33,108 nucleotides of DNA, from assembly GCA_903839085.1 (NCBI GenBank), contig CAIMBE010000025.1, positions 1-33,108 of the forward strand, written 5' to 3'. This document shows positions 1-6,741 of this stretch, one piece after another; the stretch's first letter is position 1; each line of letters opens with the position of its first letter. The position numbers and the translations under genes were made by a program. The notes under the pieces are model-generated. The model was given only the letters and a program-made list of their open reading frames with translations. It ran no database searches and was not told the origin of the DNA. The stretch is from an uncultured beta proteobacterium (lineage in GTDB: Bacteria > Pseudomonadota > Gammaproteobacteria > Burkholderiales > Burkholderiaceae_C).

Positions 1-55
1 AGCCGACGTGGCAATCCATGATGGATCGCCACAGGCCTTCGGCCTTCGCGATGAC
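1..55. repeat. Partial copy of a dispersed palindromic (REP/MITE-like) repeat
   Basis: The window opens inside a palindromic element. GTGGCAATCCAT (8-19) pairs with ATGGATCGCCAC (21-32) with one mismatch, and the copy ends in CGCGATGAC near 55. The left end lies outside the window. The same core words recur in the second copy at 199-277, so this is a repeat family and not a gene-specific hairpin. The short frame starting at position 8 runs straight through both copies and is not credible as a gene. Confidence 0.7.
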
Positions 56-92
56 GAAAGTGGCGCCATGGCGAACGGTTCATGGAGAGCGC

Positions 93-212
93 AGTCTCTC
101 GTGTCATCACGAGTGCAGGTTTTCGTGTCATTGCGATGGCAGTCTCTCGTGTCATTGCGAGCACTGTCTCTCGTGTCATTGCGATGGCAGTCTCTCTTGT
201 CATTGCGAGGAG
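93..212. repeat. Left tandem array: five 24-bp units carrying TGTCATTGCGA
   Basis: Five head-to-tail 24-bp units start at 93, 117, 141, 165 and 189. Each has the form (a/t)gtctctcgtgtcattgcga followed by four variable bases; the first unit is the most diverged (tgtcatcacga). Because 24 is a multiple of three, the array reads as an eight-residue peptide repeat in open frames, which explains several spurious short ORFs here. The last unit merges into the left end of the palindromic core at 199. Confidence 0.85.
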
Positions 213-277
213 GCGTAGCCGACGTGGCAATCCATCCATTTTCGAGTCGTGGATTGCCACGCTGCGCTCGCAATGAC
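199..277. repeat. Core palindromic repeat element, complete copy
   Basis: This is a 79-bp element with two nested perfect arms. GTCATTGCGAG (199-209) pairs with CTCGCAATGAC (267-277), and GTGGCAATCCA (224-234) pairs with TGGATTGCCAC (250-260). The internal part reads GAGGCGTAGCCGAC. It has the form of the small non-coding palindromic repeats scattered between genes in many proteobacteria. No transposase is present, so any movement would have to be in trans. Confidence 0.8.
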
Positions 278-382
278 AGCCCTCTCCTCGCAATGACAGC
301 CCTCTCCTCGCAATGACAGCCCTCTCCTCGCAACGGCACGCACTCTCCTCGCAACGACAGAACCTCTCCTCGCAATGACACA
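267..382. repeat. Right tandem array: 20-21-bp units carrying CTCGCAATGACA
   Basis: Units start at 267, 287, 307, 327, 348 and 369. The first three are identical 20-mers (ctcgcaatgacagccctctc). The next two are 21 bp with substitutions (caacggcacgcac and caacgacagaac), and the last is truncated. The repeated word is the inverted complement of the one in the left array, so the whole locus is roughly two-fold symmetric about the core. It ends about 12 bp before the stop codon of the neighbouring minus-strand gene and is probably transcribed as that gene's 3' untranslated region. Confidence 0.85.
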
Positions 383-393
383 GGGGGGAGGCC

Positions 394-2145
394 TCATGCT
401 TTGGGTTCCTCGTGCATTTTCTTGAAGTGGATCAGGCCCGGCGCCCACATGTGCTTGACCGGGTCGACGTCGACGTGGATCACGGCGCAGCGGCCGGTTG
501 CCAGGGCGCGCTCCAGGGCCGGCTTGAGTTGCTTGGGATCGGAGACGCGTTCGCCATAGGCGCCCATGCTGATGCCCAGCTTGTCGAACTCGATCTCGCC
601 GAGGTCGGCCTTGATCGTTTCGTCGGGATCGAGGTGCTTGAAGATCATGGTCTTGAAGGGCCGCAGCATGAACTGCTGGTTCATCTTGACCATGCCCCAC
701 TGCTTGTCGCACAGCACGATGTAGATCACCTGCGCCTGGTTGCGCACCGCGGTCTCGACTTCCTGCGAGTGAAAGCCCATCGCGCCGTCGCCGATGATGC
801 AACAGACCGGCAGGCCTGGCCGCGCAATCGCAGCGCCAACCGCCTGCGCCATGCCGGCGCCGAGCATGCCGAACTTGAAGGTTGAGAGCACCGTGTTCGG
901 AACCGTCACCTGGTGGTAGAACATGGCCCAGATGGTGGCGTTGCCGCCATCGGCCACCAGCACCGACTCCGGTGGAAACAGCTCGCGGCAGACGGCGCCG
1001 ATGTGCGCCGGGTGCATCGGTATGGCCATGTCACCGAGCGCGTTGTCCCAGCCGGCGCGATCTTCCTTCATGGCCTTGGCATAGGTCGCGATGCGCGCAC
1101 GGTTGGCGTCAAGTCGGATGTCGGCCGTGCGCCGCTCCAGTTCGTCAGCCAGCAGTTCAAGAAAGCGCTTCACGTCGGCCACAACGGCCAGGTCCACGGG
1201 CTTGTTCAGGCCAATCATGTCGGCATCCAGATCAACCTGGATCGTCTTCTGCTCAGACGGCTTGCGCCAGTAGGGCGGCCTGCCCCACCAGTCGGTTTCG
1301 CCCAGGCGCGAGCCCAGAATCAGCACCGCATCGGCTTCGTTGCGCACTTGGTGATTGAGCTTGACGTGCGGCATGGTAATGGCCAGCGGAGATGACTCGG
1401 TGAGCACGCCGCGCGCCGCCCAGCTGGTGGTGACGGGCGCGTGCAGCAGGTCTGCGACACGGCGCAGCGCGTCAAAGGCGAGCGCATGAATGACGCCGCT
1501 GCCGGCATGGATCATGGGCGCCGTGGCCGCGATCAGCAGTTGCGCTGCGCGGGCCACCTGGTCGGCAGAAGGTGACAGCGGCTCGGTCGGACGGTACTGG
1601 CCGGGCTTCCAGTACGCCATGTCGGCCTTGAACTTGCCGTTCATGATGTTTTCCGGGACATCCAGATGCACCACGCCGGGGCGCCCCTGGTAGCTCTTGC
1701 GCAGTGCCTTGCGTGTGAGCTCCGGGACGCGATCAAAGGCCGACACCGCGGCGCTCCACTTGGCTATCTTGCCGATGACGCCGCTCTGGTCAAAGCACTG
1801 GTAGCTGCCGCCCCGATCCGGGTACATGATGCCGGGGCGGCGCGCGCTGGTGATGGCCAGCACCCGGTTGCCATCGGCCTGCTCCACCACCAGACCGGGC
1901 AGCAGGTTGGCCACGCCGGGCCCGTTGCTGGCCATGCAGACGCCGAGCTTGCCGGTCAGGCGCGCATAAGCGCCGGCCATGTGGGCCGCTGACGTTTCGT
2001 GCCTGGGTGTGACAATCTCGATGCCGATCCGGTGCAGGGCCTCGTAGAAGCCGAAGTAGGTGCCGTCGATGATGCCGAAAACTTTTTCGACACCCTCTTG
2101 CTGCAACATGCGCGCAATGACTTCGCCGCCGCTGATTTCTGCCAT
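394..2145 (-). CDS. Thiamine-diphosphate-dependent enzyme, acetolactate-synthase-like
   Basis: The 583-residue protein has the three-domain layout of the acetolactate synthase/benzoylformate decarboxylase superfamily. The N-terminal pyrimidine-binding domain has the catalytic-type Glu50 in RHETSAAHMAGAYARLTG. A central domain covers about residues 190-340. The C-terminal diphosphate-binding domain carries GDGAMG (452-457). Two details depart from textbook members: the usual xFGxPG motif reads FGIIDG, and the metal-binding NN of the GDG-X(n)-NN motif reads Cys479-Asp480 (IVLCDKQWG). The start is supported by AGGAGA eight bases upstream. Its substrate cannot be told from sequence; candidates are 2-oxoacid carboligation or decarboxylation. 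It is divergent from a second ThDP enzyme across 48 bp. Confidence 0.85.
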   Translation of the reverse strand: MAEISGGEVIARMLQQEGVEKVFGIIDGTYFGFYEALHRIGIEIVTPRHETSAAHMAGAYARLTGKLGVCMASNGPGVANLLPGLVVEQADGNRVLAITSARRPGIMYPDRGGSYQCFDQSGVIGKIAKWSAAVSAFDRVPELTRKALRKSYQGRPGVVHLDVPENIMNGKFKADMAYWKPGQYRPTEPLSPSADQVARAAQLLIAATAPMIHAGSGVIHALAFDALRRVADLLHAPVTTSWAARGVLTESSPLAITMPHVKLNHQVRNEADAVLILGSRLGETDWWGRPPYWRKPSEQKTIQVDLDADMIGLNKPVDLAVVADVKRFLELLADELERRTADIRLDANRARIATYAKAMKEDRAGWDNALGDMAIPMHPAHIGAVCRELFPPESVLVADGGNATIWAMFYHQVTVPNTVLSTFKFGMLGAGMAQAVGAAIARPGLPVCCIIGDGAMGFHSQEVETAVRNQAQVIYIVLCDKQWGMVKMNQQFMLRPFKTMIFKHLDPDETIKADLGEIEFDKLGISMGAYGERVSDPKQLKPALERALATGRCAVIHVDVDPVKHMWAPGLIHFKKMHEEPKA

Positions 2146-2193
2146 CTTGTCGTCTCCTGATATTGTTGCAAGTCATTATGCAGTTTCGGCACA
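2146..2193. promoter_or_regulatory. 48-bp divergent intergenic region between two ThDP enzyme genes
   Basis: Both ThDP genes must start transcription from this gap or from inside each other's 5' ends. The minus-strand gene has a clear ribosome binding site here (AGGAGA). The plus-strand gene has none, and its ATG at 2194 follows only TTCGGCACA. CATTAT at 2174-2179 could be a weak plus-strand -10, which would give a very short or absent leader, but no matching -35 is seen. Confidence 0.4.
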
Positions 2194-3933
2194 ATGGCGT
2201 CTATGACTATCACCTCCGCTCCCCAAATCGCCGGCCATTTGCTGGTTCAATGCCTGGTTGAACAAGGTGTCACCCATGCCTTTGGCGTTCCGGGAGAGAG
2301 CTATCTGGCTGTGCTCGACGGCTTTCACCGCTACCGTGACCAGATCCGCTTCATCATCAACCGCCAGGAGGGCGGCGCCGCCTTCATGGCCGAGGCGCAG
2401 GGCCGCCTCACCGGGCGCCCGGGCGTCTGCTTTGTGACGCGCGGCCCCGGCGCCACCAACGCATCGATTGGCGTTCACACGGCCTTTCAGGATTCGACGC
2501 CGATGGTGCTCTTTGTCGGCGATGTGGCCAGCGACATGCGCGACCGCGAGGCGTTTCAGGAAGTGGACTTCCAGAGTTTTTTCGGACCCAGTACCAAGGG
2601 CTTTGCCAAGCGCGTGGAGCGCATCGACGATGCACGACGCATTCCGGAGTACGTGGCGCGCGCTTTCGCAGCGGCCATGAACGGCCGCCCGGGACCGGTG
2701 GTGCTGGTGCTGCCCGAAGACATGCTGGTGCAGACCGTTGCACCGGACCCAGCCACAGCAGAGTTGGCGCGCGCGCTGGCCAGGGTTGAAGCGGTTCAGT
2801 CGTGGGCCGATCCCGCGTCGCTGCGCACCCTGCATGCGATGCTGCTGCAGGCCGAGCGGCCGTTGGTCATCGCTGGCGGCGGCGGCTGGACGGTGCAGTC
2901 CGCTCAGGCACTGCAGCGTTTTGCCGAGAACTGGCAATTGCCGGTCGGCAATGCATTCCGCTTTCAGGACACCTTTGACAACCACCACCCGCTTTACGCC
3001 GGCGATGTCGGCATCGGCATCAACCCCAAACTGGCTGCGCGCATCAGGAGCAGCGATCTGATTCTGGCGATCGGTCCGCGCCTGGGCGAGATGACCACGG
3101 GCGGCTACACCCTGATCCAAGCGCCGCGACCCAAGCAGAAACTGGTTCATATTCATTCCGGCGCAGAAGAGCTGAACCGCGTCTACCAGGCCGATCTGGC
3201 GATCAACGCCGGCATGGGCGCGGCGGCGTGCTCTCTGGAAGCCTTGTCGGCGCCGCCCGCGATCCGCTGGGCGGCCTGGGCCCAGGATTGTCATGCCGAC
3301 TATCTGTCCAACCTGGAGCCGCAGACGCTGCCCGGTGACATCGACATGCCGGCCATTGTGACGACGCTGCAAAGGCACTTGCCGGCCGACGCGGTGCTGA
3401 GCAATGGCGCCGGCAACTTTGCGAGCTGGGTGCATCGCTTTTACCGGCATTACGGCCTGGCCAGGGGCTGCAAGACACAGTTGGGGCCGACCAACGGCGC
3501 CATGGGTTACGGCGTGCCCGCCGGCATCGGTGCCGCAATTTCCACAGGGCGCGTGGTATTCACCATGACGGGTGACGGCGACTTCCTGATGAACGGGCAA
3601 GAGTTGGCAACCGCCGCGCAATACGGCGCCAAGACCATCATCCTGCTGCTCAACAACGCCATGTTCGGCACCATCCGCATGCACCAGGAACGCGAGTACC
3701 CCGAGCATGTCAGCGGCTCGCAACTCAGCAACCCGGACTTCGCGGCGCTGGCGCGCGCCTACGGCTACGCCGGCGTGCGCATCAGCCGCACGAGCGAGTT
3801 CGAGCCCGAGTTGCTGGCGGCGCTGGCGCGGCCCCAGGGCACGCTGATCGAGGTGCTGCTCGAGCCCGAAGTCATCACGACGCGCGGCACGCTGTCGGCG
3901 ATCCGGCAGGCGGCGCTGGCCCGGCAAAAGTGA
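2194..3933 (+). CDS. Thiamine-diphosphate-dependent enzyme, acetolactate synthase large-subunit-like
   Basis: The 579-residue protein is a canonical three-domain ThDP enzyme. It has FGVPGESYLAVLDG near residue 30, catalytic Glu59 in NRQEGGAAFMAEAQGRLTG, GDGDF at 460-464 and the metal-binding Asn pair 487-488 in LLLNNAMFG. Probable cofactors are ThDP and Mg2+; use of FAD is undetermined. No small regulatory ilvN-type subunit is nearby, so this is more likely a catabolic decarboxylase or carboligase than the branched-chain biosynthetic enzyme. The ATG at 2194 is used; a second in-frame ATG at 2203 is equally possible because neither has a clear ribosome binding site. The stop overlaps the next gene's GTG by 4 bp. 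Confidence 0.85.
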   Translation: MASMTITSAPQIAGHLLVQCLVEQGVTHAFGVPGESYLAVLDGFHRYRDQIRFIINRQEGGAAFMAEAQGRLTGRPGVCFVTRGPGATNASIGVHTAFQDSTPMVLFVGDVASDMRDREAFQEVDFQSFFGPSTKGFAKRVERIDDARRIPEYVARAFAAAMNGRPGPVVLVLPEDMLVQTVAPDPATAELARALARVEAVQSWADPASLRTLHAMLLQAERPLVIAGGGGWTVQSAQALQRFAENWQLPVGNAFRFQDTFDNHHPLYAGDVGIGINPKLAARIRSSDLILAIGPRLGEMTTGGYTLIQAPRPKQKLVHIHSGAEELNRVYQADLAINAGMGAAACSLEALSAPPAIRWAAWAQDCHADYLSNLEPQTLPGDIDMPAIVTTLQRHLPADAVLSNGAGNFASWVHRFYRHYGLARGCKTQLGPTNGAMGYGVPAGIGAAISTGRVVFTMTGDGDFLMNGQELATAAQYGAKTIILLLNNAMFGTIRMHQEREYPEHVSGSQLSNPDFAALARAYGYAGVRISRTSEFEPELLAALARPQGTLIEVLLEPEVITTRGTLSAIRQAALARQK

Positions 3934-4304
3934 ACACGCCGATTCTTCGCGTCGTTGACTCCATCACCGAGCTCGGTCCGCAGGACGCCGGTTGTCTGGC
4001 CGTCAGCGGCTCGCACGGCGGCATCAGTTCGGCGCGCTATGCGCTGGCGGCGCGTCCGCTGTTGAGCGTCTTCAACGACGCTGGCGTTGGCAAGGACGAA
4101 GCCGGTCTGGCGGCGTTGCCTTTTCTGCAGTCGCATGGACTTGCGGCCTGCACCGTGGCACACGACAGTGCGCGCATCGGCGAGGCGGCCAGCACGCTGA
4201 GGGATGGCGTTGTCAGTCATGTCAACGACTTGGCGCGCGCGCTGGGCGTGCCTATCGGCGAGCGCTGCGAGTTTGTCATATCGAAATTGAACGGCGCTGT
4301 CTGA
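3930..4304 (+). CDS. Conserved small protein of unknown function, translationally coupled to the ThDP enzyme
   Basis: A 124-residue protein begins at a GTG inside GTGA, overlapping the ThDP enzyme stop by 4 bp; this strongly suggests translational coupling. I do not recognise the family. Visible features are SGSHGGISSARYAL (residues 26-39), FNDAGVGKDEAGLAALPFL and HDSARIGEAA followed by VVSHVNDLARALG. These Gly/Asp/His-rich turns look like conserved binding or catalytic loops of a small alpha/beta fold. It has no signal peptide or membrane segment. Its position suggests it works with the ThDP enzyme, as partner subunit, activator or next-step enzyme; this is inference only. Confidence 0.75.
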   Translation: MNTPILRVVDSITELGPQDAGCLAVSGSHGGISSARYALAARPLLSVFNDAGVGKDEAGLAALPFLQSHGLAACTVAHDSARIGEAASTLRDGVVSHVNDLARALGVPIGERCEFVISKLNGAV

Positions 4305-4522
4305 ATTCCCGCTTCGGGTGGGCCAAGCGCTTGGGCTAGGCACGCCGCCTCATGCTGTCGCAGTCATCGGTCTGACCGATCTGCCGTCGGTTGCCCTTCA
4401 CCATGCCAGGTCGGGCCTGGCTTGATCGGGCGCTAGTGCGGCGACAGCGCTCAACCGGCCATGGGCGGTCATGAATCCATCATTTCGATAGCGCAAGTGG
4501 CAGGAAGAGCGTAAAGTTCCGC
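4305..4522. other. Intergenic region with two short hairpins
   Basis: No gene is seen in this 218-bp gap. It contains the palindrome CCAAGCGCTTGG (4323-4334) and the hairpin GCCAGG-tcggg-CCTGGC (4405-4421). Neither is followed by a T-run, so they are weak candidates for a terminator of the upstream pair. The promoter of the caspase-family gene should also lie here, but no convincing -35/-10 pair was found. Confidence 0.4.
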
Positions 4523-6571
4523 ATGCACTTGCGACAATGCCTTACCCGTCGAGGCATTTTCGTCTCCTGGCTGGTCACGTCCTCCCGCACTTCAGGCTTG
4601 TGTCGCAAGGGCATCACCGCTTTGGCGCTGACCGCCCTGTCCGCTGGCGCCCAAGCGCCGCTGGACATCCGCGTGGCGCTGGTGATTGGCAACGCCGCCT
4701 ATGAAGGCAAGGGCGCGCTGGCCAACCCGGTGCATGACGCCAAGGCCATGGCCGACACCCTGAAACATCTGGGCTTTTCAGTGGTGGAGTTGCGTGACGC
4801 TGGCAAGAGCCAGATGAGCGATGCCATCGACAAGGTGCGCACATCGCTCAACGGCAAACAGGGTGTTGGCATGCTCTACTATGCCGGCCACGGCCTGCAA
4901 CTCGACTGGCACAACTACATGGTGCCGGTGGACGCCAGGTTATGGCGCGCGCTTGACGTGCCGGCGCAGGCCATCGACGTCAACGCCGTGATCGACGCCT
5001 TCAAGAGCGCGGGCAACCGCATGAACATCGTGGTGCTCGACGCCTGCCGCGACAGCCCGTTTGCAAGCACCGGCGCTGGCAAGGGTCTGGCCCAGCAGGA
5101 CGCGCCCCCGGGCACCTTCCTGGCTTACGCCACAGCGCCGGGCAACGTGGCCGAAGATGGCGACGAGAGGACCGCGGACGGTCAACCCGGCAATGGCCTG
5201 TACACCCAGTACCTGCTGCTCGAACTGAGAAAGCCCATTGCCAAGATCGAAGACGTCTTCAAACGCGTGCGCCTCAATGTGCGGCAAAGGAGCCAGGGGC
5301 GCCAGATCCCGTGGGAGTCGACCAGCCTGGAGGACGACTTCTATTTCAACGACGGCACGTGGCTAACCCAAAAACCCGAGGAACTCGAGCGCATGGCGGC
5401 GCAGGCCAAGGCTCGGGAGCAGCAACTGCTCGCACAAGCCGGCCAGGCACGCGAGAGCGAACGTCAATTGGCCATGGCGCTGGAGAAGGAGCGGCAAGCG
5501 CAGGCAGCAGCGGCGCGTGCCGCCGAAGAACAGCGACTGGAAGATCTGGCCCGTGCCAGGGAAGCTGAACGCCTGGCGGGGGAGGCCCGGCAGCAGGAGC
5601 AGCAGCGACTGCAGGCCCAGGTGCGCTCGCGCGAGGAAGAACGCAGCGCGCAGGAAAAACTCTCACGCGAGCGCGAGCGCCAACTCGCCATCGAGCAGAC
5701 CCGGGAGCAACAACGTCAGCGCGAGTTGACCCAGGCGCTCACGAAGGAGCGCGAACTCGAGGCCAGCCGCCAGCAAGACCTGCTGCAAGCCGCAGCCGCC
5801 TTGAAGGCGCGCGATGAGGAAAAACGCCTGGGCAAGGAGCAGCAGTCGGCGCAGGCGTTTGCGCGCGAGAAGGCGGACTGGGACCAGATCAAGGACAGCA
5901 AGAAGGCCGACGATTTCTATGCTTACCTGCAAAAGTACCCGAATGGTTTTGTGAGCGAGCAAGCTCAGTTCAGGCTGGAGCAACTGCAGAAGGCGCAGAC
6001 CGTGGCGGTGCCGAATCGCGATGGCGTGGTGGCGCTGGCAGCTTCAGCGCGGCGTTTTCAACTGGGTGACGAATTGGTGAACGATCAGATCGACGGCTTC
6101 ACCAAGAAGCGCCGCCGCACGACCACAAGAGTTACATTCGCCGATGACAACCGCGCCGAGTTCAATCAAGGACAGATCGTATGGGACCAGAGCGGGACCT
6201 TGCTCAAGAGTGGCAGCGGCAGCAAATCGCCGGGCATTCTTGAGGCACCGGCGGACATGGCGGTCGGGAAGAAATGGCGCAATGCCTTTCAAAATTCGCG
6301 ACCCGATGGTGTGCTCGACACCAATTTCTGGGAGTACCGGGTCCAGGGCTATGACACCGTGACCGTGCCGGCCGGAACCTTCAAAGCCTATCTGGTCATT
6401 GGTGTCGGCGAAGCGCGCGGCCAGGCCGGTATGACCTTCATGGAGTCCCGCACCTGGTTCAATCCGGCAAACCTGCGGATTCTGCGCAAGGAGTGGATTC
6501 ATCGAAGCAGTGGCAAGATAACCTCCTACGGCGCTACGGAGGCGGTTTCCTACAAACCAGGCGCTCGGTAA
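4523..6571 (+). CDS. Exported caspase-family (C14) protein with long coiled coil
   Basis: The 682-residue protein has a probable signal segment (residues 27-45, RKGITALALTALSAGAQA) and then a caspase p20-like domain starting at RVALVIGNAAY. His123 in YYAGHG and Cys175 in LDACRDSPF form the expected catalytic dyad. Residues about 283-455 are a Gln/Glu/Arg/Ala-rich coiled coil. They are followed by WDQIKDSKKADDFYAYLQKY, a short helical repeat often found after such coiled coils. The C-terminal region (about 490-682) is beta-rich and ends near RKEWIHRSSGKITSYGATE. Localisation is probably periplasmic. The ATG at 4523 lacks a good ribosome binding site and puts 26 residues before the signal segment, so the true start may be further downstream (for example TTG at 4598). 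The substrate is unknown. Confidence 0.85.
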   Translation: MHLRQCLTRRGIFVSWLVTSSRTSGLCRKGITALALTALSAGAQAPLDIRVALVIGNAAYEGKGALANPVHDAKAMADTLKHLGFSVVELRDAGKSQMSDAIDKVRTSLNGKQGVGMLYYAGHGLQLDWHNYMVPVDARLWRALDVPAQAIDVNAVIDAFKSAGNRMNIVVLDACRDSPFASTGAGKGLAQQDAPPGTFLAYATAPGNVAEDGDERTADGQPGNGLYTQYLLLELRKPIAKIEDVFKRVRLNVRQRSQGRQIPWESTSLEDDFYFNDGTWLTQKPEELERMAAQAKAREQQLLAQAGQARESERQLAMALEKERQAQAAAARAAEEQRLEDLARAREAERLAGEARQQEQQRLQAQVRSREEERSAQEKLSRERERQLAIEQTREQQRQRELTQALTKERELEASRQQDLLQAAAALKARDEEKRLGKEQQSAQAFAREKADWDQIKDSKKADDFYAYLQKYPNGFVSEQAQFRLEQLQKAQTVAVPNRDGVVALAASARRFQLGDELVNDQIDGFTKKRRRTTTRVTFADDNRAEFNQGQIVWDQSGTLLKSGSGSKSPGILEAPADMAVGKKWRNAFQNSRPDGVLDTNFWEYRVQGYDTVTVPAGTFKAYLVIGVGEARGQAGMTFMESRTWFNPANLRILRKEWIHRSSGKITSYGATEAVSYKPGAR

Positions 6572-6613
6572 TCTTTTCAGTCGTCCGCGCCGAAGGGGGG
6601 TGGCCTTGATGTG

Positions 6614-6661
6614 GCCCGTGTCCGTTCAAGCGATGGCAGCGTCTGATTTCTGGACACGGGC
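6614..6661. other. 10-bp inverted repeat with 28-nt spacer in a convergent gap
   Basis: GCCCGTGTCC (6614-6623) and GGACACGGGC (6652-6661) are perfect complements flanking 28 bases. The pair lies between the convergent caspase-family gene and dppA, where transcription from both sides should end. No T-run follows either arm, so it is not a standard intrinsic terminator. Confidence 0.5.
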
Positions 6662-6691
6662 GTCGACCGTCAGCTTCTCTCGCAACCGAAG

Positions 6692-6710
6692 GGCAGGTGT
6701 CACACCTGCC
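6692..6710. other. 19-bp near-perfect palindrome GGCAGGTGT-c-ACACCTGCC
   Basis: Two perfect 9-bp arms surround a single central base, 32 bp past the dppA stop codon. The two-fold symmetry without a loop fits a dimeric protein-binding site better than an RNA hairpin. It could equally form a terminator-like structure after extrusion. No T-tract is present on either strand. Confidence 0.5.
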
Positions 6711-6741
6711 TTGGTTCAGGCCCCTTTCTTGTCAAGCGCCC

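Noticed and set aside
8-316. Short open frames with eight-residue repeats across the repeat region
   Set aside because: They arise because 24-bp repeat units keep the frame open; there is no ribosome binding site, all frames are similarly open, and the sequence is a palindromic repeat array.
93-382. Possible CRISPR array
   Set aside because: The units are contiguous with no unique spacers of constant length, the two halves are inverted relative to each other, and no cas genes are present.
2176-3927. 583-residue open frame on the minus strand
   Set aside because: It is an antisense shadow of the ThDP enzyme gene at 2194-3933, which has all family motifs; the antisense translation is low-complexity and matches no fold.
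394-3933. Branched-chain amino acid biosynthesis (ilvB) assignment for the ThDP enzymes
   Set aside because: No ilvN or ilvC neighbour, and the first enzyme departs from the FGxPG and NN motifs; a specific gene symbol is not justified.
4523-6571. Caspase-based abortive-infection defence system
   Set aside because: No nucleic-acid sensor, TPR partner, gasdermin or other effector gene is adjacent, and the protein appears to be exported.
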